Below are positions 62,257-64,000 of a stretch of 64,000 nt of DNA, piece after piece. Numbering within the stretch: position 1 is the stretch's first letter; each line of letters starts with the position of its first letter. Both the position numbers and the translations under genes were made by a program. The stretch lies in NCBI GenBank assembly GCA_038121105.1, contig JAYONB010000010.1, positions 79,956-143,955 of the forward strand. The letters are read 5' to 3'. This DNA is from CALJDF01 sp038121105. GTDB lineage: Bacteria; Pseudomonadota; Alphaproteobacteria; SHVP01. The notes beneath the pieces are model-generated. The model did no database searches and was not told the origin of the DNA. It worked only from the letters and a program-made list of their open reading frames with translations.

Positions 62257-63096
62257 ATGGCCCGAGACCACCTCGAATTCATCCAGGCCCAAGCCTTGCC
62301 CTGGATCACCCTGCCCGAGACGGCGGCCCGCCCCGGCGTGGCCTGCAAAATCCTTTCACGCGACGTGGATTCCGGCGCCGTGAGCGTGATTCTCCGGTAT
62401 CCCGCGGGCTTCGAGATCGCTGCGGCGCATTACCTCGACAACGACGAGGAGTTCTTCGTTCTCGAGGGCGAGGTGCACCTCGGCGAAACCGTCTACGGGC
62501 CGCGCGCCTATGCCTACCTCCCCGACGGTTACCCGCGGGGACCGATGCGCACGCCCAACGGTGCCGCCGTCCTGACCTTTTTCGAAGGGCCCCACCAAAA
62601 CGTTTTTGGAGGCGAAAAGACCTTCGATCGCCGCAAACTGATCGAGCATATCGCGGTGGACCGGCAATCCTGGGGCGATCGCGTCGATCCCAACGTTGTG
62701 GGCGCGGGGCTCCAAAAACTCATGCTGCGGCTCGACGAGCGGACGGGCGAACAAACATGGCTCCTGACCATGGCGGCGGCGCCCGAGGCAACGGTTGCGC
62801 CGCTGGAGACCCACCCGCACGTCGAAGAGCTGTTCCTTCTGGACGGCGAGATATCCATGCCCCAAGGCGTCCTCAAGCAAGGCGCCTACTTCTGGCGGCC
62901 AGGCGGCATCCAGCATGGACCGGTCGGCACGCGGCCCGGATGCGCATGCTTCTTTCGTTGCAAAGAAGGTCCGTTCTCGACGGACTGGACGTCGCATACC
63001 GAATCCATTCTGTGGGATGCGCCCTATCGCCCGACGCTTCCGGAGGCACTCGCCGAATACGCCGATGCGCCCTATCAGGGCGACGATCCCTATTGA
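62257..63096 (+). CDS. Bicupin protein, copy 1
   Basis: ATG 62257, preceded by AAGGGGGA, gives 279 residues in two cupin halves. The first has HYLDNDEEFFVLEGEVHL and a following YLPDGYPRGPM. The second has THPHVEELFLLDGEISM and GAYFWRPGGIQHGP. The His/Glu ligand pattern is present in the second half (HPH, E, H) and reduced in the first. The tail ends YADAPYQGDDPY. It looks like the DUF4437/acireductone-like cupins of unknown function. A close paralogue follows seven bases later. Confidence 0.85.
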   Translation: MARDHLEFIQAQALPWITLPETAARPGVACKILSRDVDSGAVSVILRYPAGFEIAAAHYLDNDEEFFVLEGEVHLGETVYGPRAYAYLPDGYPRGPMRTPNGAAVLTFFEGPHQNVFGGEKTFDRRKLIEHIAVDRQSWGDRVDPNVVGAGLQKLMLRLDERTGEQTWLLTMAAAPEATVAPLETHPHVEELFLLDGEISMPQGVLKQGAYFWRPGGIQHGPVGTRPGCACFFRCKEGPFSTDWTSHTESILWDAPYRPTLPEALAEYADAPYQGDDPY

Positions 63097-63102
63097 GCTG
63101 AC

Positions 63103-63948
63103 ATGACCCGACCGCACATCGAATACATTCAAACCCAAGTCCTGCCGTGGTTCGAACTCGACGCCGAGTCGACCCGACCCGGCGCGATGATCAAGGTTCT
63201 TTCCCACGACGACGAGACCGCCGAGGGCAGCGCCATCATTCGTTACCCGCCGGGATGGGCGCTGGACGAGGTGCATCACGTCGTCGGCGAGGAAGAGTTC
63301 TTCGTCCTCGAAGGTGGTCTGACGATCGACGACCACACGTTCGCGCCCTACGGCTACGGGTTTTTGCCGGCAGGCGCCACGCGCCGCCGTATGGCGGCCC
63401 CAAACGGCGCTGCCGTGCTGACTTTTTTCAACGGCACCCCGCGCCGGGTCCCGGGTGCTGGCACGGTGGGGACGACGGGCGCGATCGTGTTGACCGACAG
63501 CGATCAAATACCGTGGATCACCGATTTCAAGCATGGTCTTGCCGGCTCGGGTATCGCGATCAAGTTCCTGCGCCACGATGAAGAAAGCGGCGAGCGCACT
63601 TGGCTTCTGAGAAGAGCGGGCGATCGGCGCGAAGACTTGCCGCCGACGGGTAAAACCGAAACCCATCCGTGCGTCGAAGAATTCTTTCTTCTCGAAGGCA
63701 CCCTGGGGTGGCCGCAAGGATTGATGCGCCCCGGTGCGTATTTCTGGCGACCGCCGGGGATCAGTCACGGTCCGGGCGCCTCGCTCACCGGTTTCCTCGG
63801 CCTCTTTCGCTCGCGCGAGGGCCCGTTCCTGACCGATTGGTCGGCAGACGAACAACCGCGTCCGTTCGAGCCGACCTACAACCCGACCCTACCGCCGTCC
63901 TTGGCCCATCATGCGGCGGCGCCCTACCAGGGGCCGGACCCCTACTGA
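63103..63948 (+). CDS. Bicupin protein, copy 2
   Basis: This 281-residue protein is a paralogue of the preceding gene product. The N-terminal FIQ/YIQT, LPW, YPPG and HHVVGEEEFFVLEG segments align with it, as do HPCVEEFFLLEGTLGWPQG and GAYFWRPPGISHGP in the second half and AAPYQGPDPY at the end. Metal-binding His and Glu residues are kept in the second cupin. The pair arose by tandem duplication and may form heteromers. Function unknown. Confidence 0.85.
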   Translation: MTRPHIEYIQTQVLPWFELDAESTRPGAMIKVLSHDDETAEGSAIIRYPPGWALDEVHHVVGEEEFFVLEGGLTIDDHTFAPYGYGFLPAGATRRRMAAPNGAAVLTFFNGTPRRVPGAGTVGTTGAIVLTDSDQIPWITDFKHGLAGSGIAIKFLRHDEESGERTWLLRRAGDRREDLPPTGKTETHPCVEEFFLLEGTLGWPQGLMRPGAYFWRPPGISHGPGASLTGFLGLFRSREGPFLTDWSADEQPRPFEPTYNPTLPPSLAHHAAAPYQGPDPY

Positions 63949-63949
63949 C

Positions 63950-64000
63950 GTGGCCCACGCCGTCATTGCGACGTTCGATGCGGCGGCCGACACCGCGGTC
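63950..64000 (+). CDS. Start of a further gene, cut by the window edge
   Basis: GTG 63950, one base after the bicupin stop, opens a frame MAHAVIATFDAAADTAV that continues to the window edge. Such a start (a short strand then D-rich turn) is seen in 2'-5' RNA ligase-like proteins, but 17 residues are too few to be sure. No other reading is better supported here. Confidence 0.35.
   Translation, partial: MAHAVIATFDAAADTAV

Noticed and set aside
62356..63855. Minus-strand open frame of about 500 codons across both bicupin genes
   Set aside because: The plus-strand frames show clear cupin motifs in tandem paralogues; the long antisense frame is a by-product of high GC at third positions.

Overview
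The window is a compact, GC-rich stretch of bacterial chromosome with no gene-free interval longer than about 200 bases. Gene order and protein families point to an alphaproteobacterium, probably Rhodospirillales-like. The main evidence is gpsA/tsaD divergent from hemC-hemD-mitofilin-HemY, rpe-rsmB-htpX followed by a DUF1674 gene, MlaA/MlaC, DUF1223 and pyruvate carboxylase. I see no insertion sequence, phage gene, CRISPR array or rRNA. There is one tRNA (Thr, anticodon CGT).

Region 1 (1-15.6 kb) is a surface-glycan locus. On the minus strand lie a truncated asparagine-synthase-type amidotransferase and an O-antigen-ligase-like membrane protein. On the plus strand is a tightly coupled run of genes: an oxidoreductase-acetyltransferase fusion, two DegT-type aminotransferases, an SDR epimerase, a second amidotransferase, a hexapeptide acyltransferase, a glycosyltransferase, a GT-C/STT3-like membrane protein, an ABC exporter and a UDP-HexNAc 6-dehydrogenase. 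Dehydrogenase, 3-oxidation, transamination and N-acetylation together make the route to a UDP-2,3-diacetamido-2,3-dideoxyuronic acid. The other genes suggest further amino, acyl and amide decoration, then assembly and flipping.

Region 2 (15.6-32 kb) is housekeeping: heparinase-like protein, rpe, rsmB, htpX, an SDHAF4-like peptide, acs, creatininase-like protein, a Rieske/EVE/YciI group, gpsA, a 2OG-oxygenase-like gene, tsaD and the heme operon. Region 3 (32-45.3 kb) holds small metabolic and stress genes (cupin, pirin, ASCH plus GIY-YIG, ferredoxin, SleB hydrolase, RidA, GST, hydrolases) and a retrograde lipid-transport operon mlaC-SEL1-mlaA-lipoprotein.

Region 4 (45.3-56.5 kb) contains a small lipoprotein gene followed by a 993-residue secreted SEL1 protein. 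Its 700-residue proline-rich linker carries a recurring FLxxEA peptide motif. mmsA, msrA, a class III cyclase and full-length pyruvate carboxylase follow. Region 5 (56.5-62.2 kb, minus strand) is an apparent stress-sensing efflux operon: EF-hand protein, ECF sigma factor, membrane protein (probable anti-sigma), CpxP/CnrX-like sensor, and a MacA-like adaptor with an embedded Spy/CpxP-like segment containing two LTxxQ motifs, then a split MacB (ATPase and permease). The window ends with two tandem bicupin paralogues and the start of one further gene.

The most unusual things I found are the FLxxEA-array protein, the adaptor with the LTxxQ insertion in a sigma-factor operon, the atypical MlaA with a long N-terminal extension and no lipobox, and the STT3-like protein in the glycan locus.
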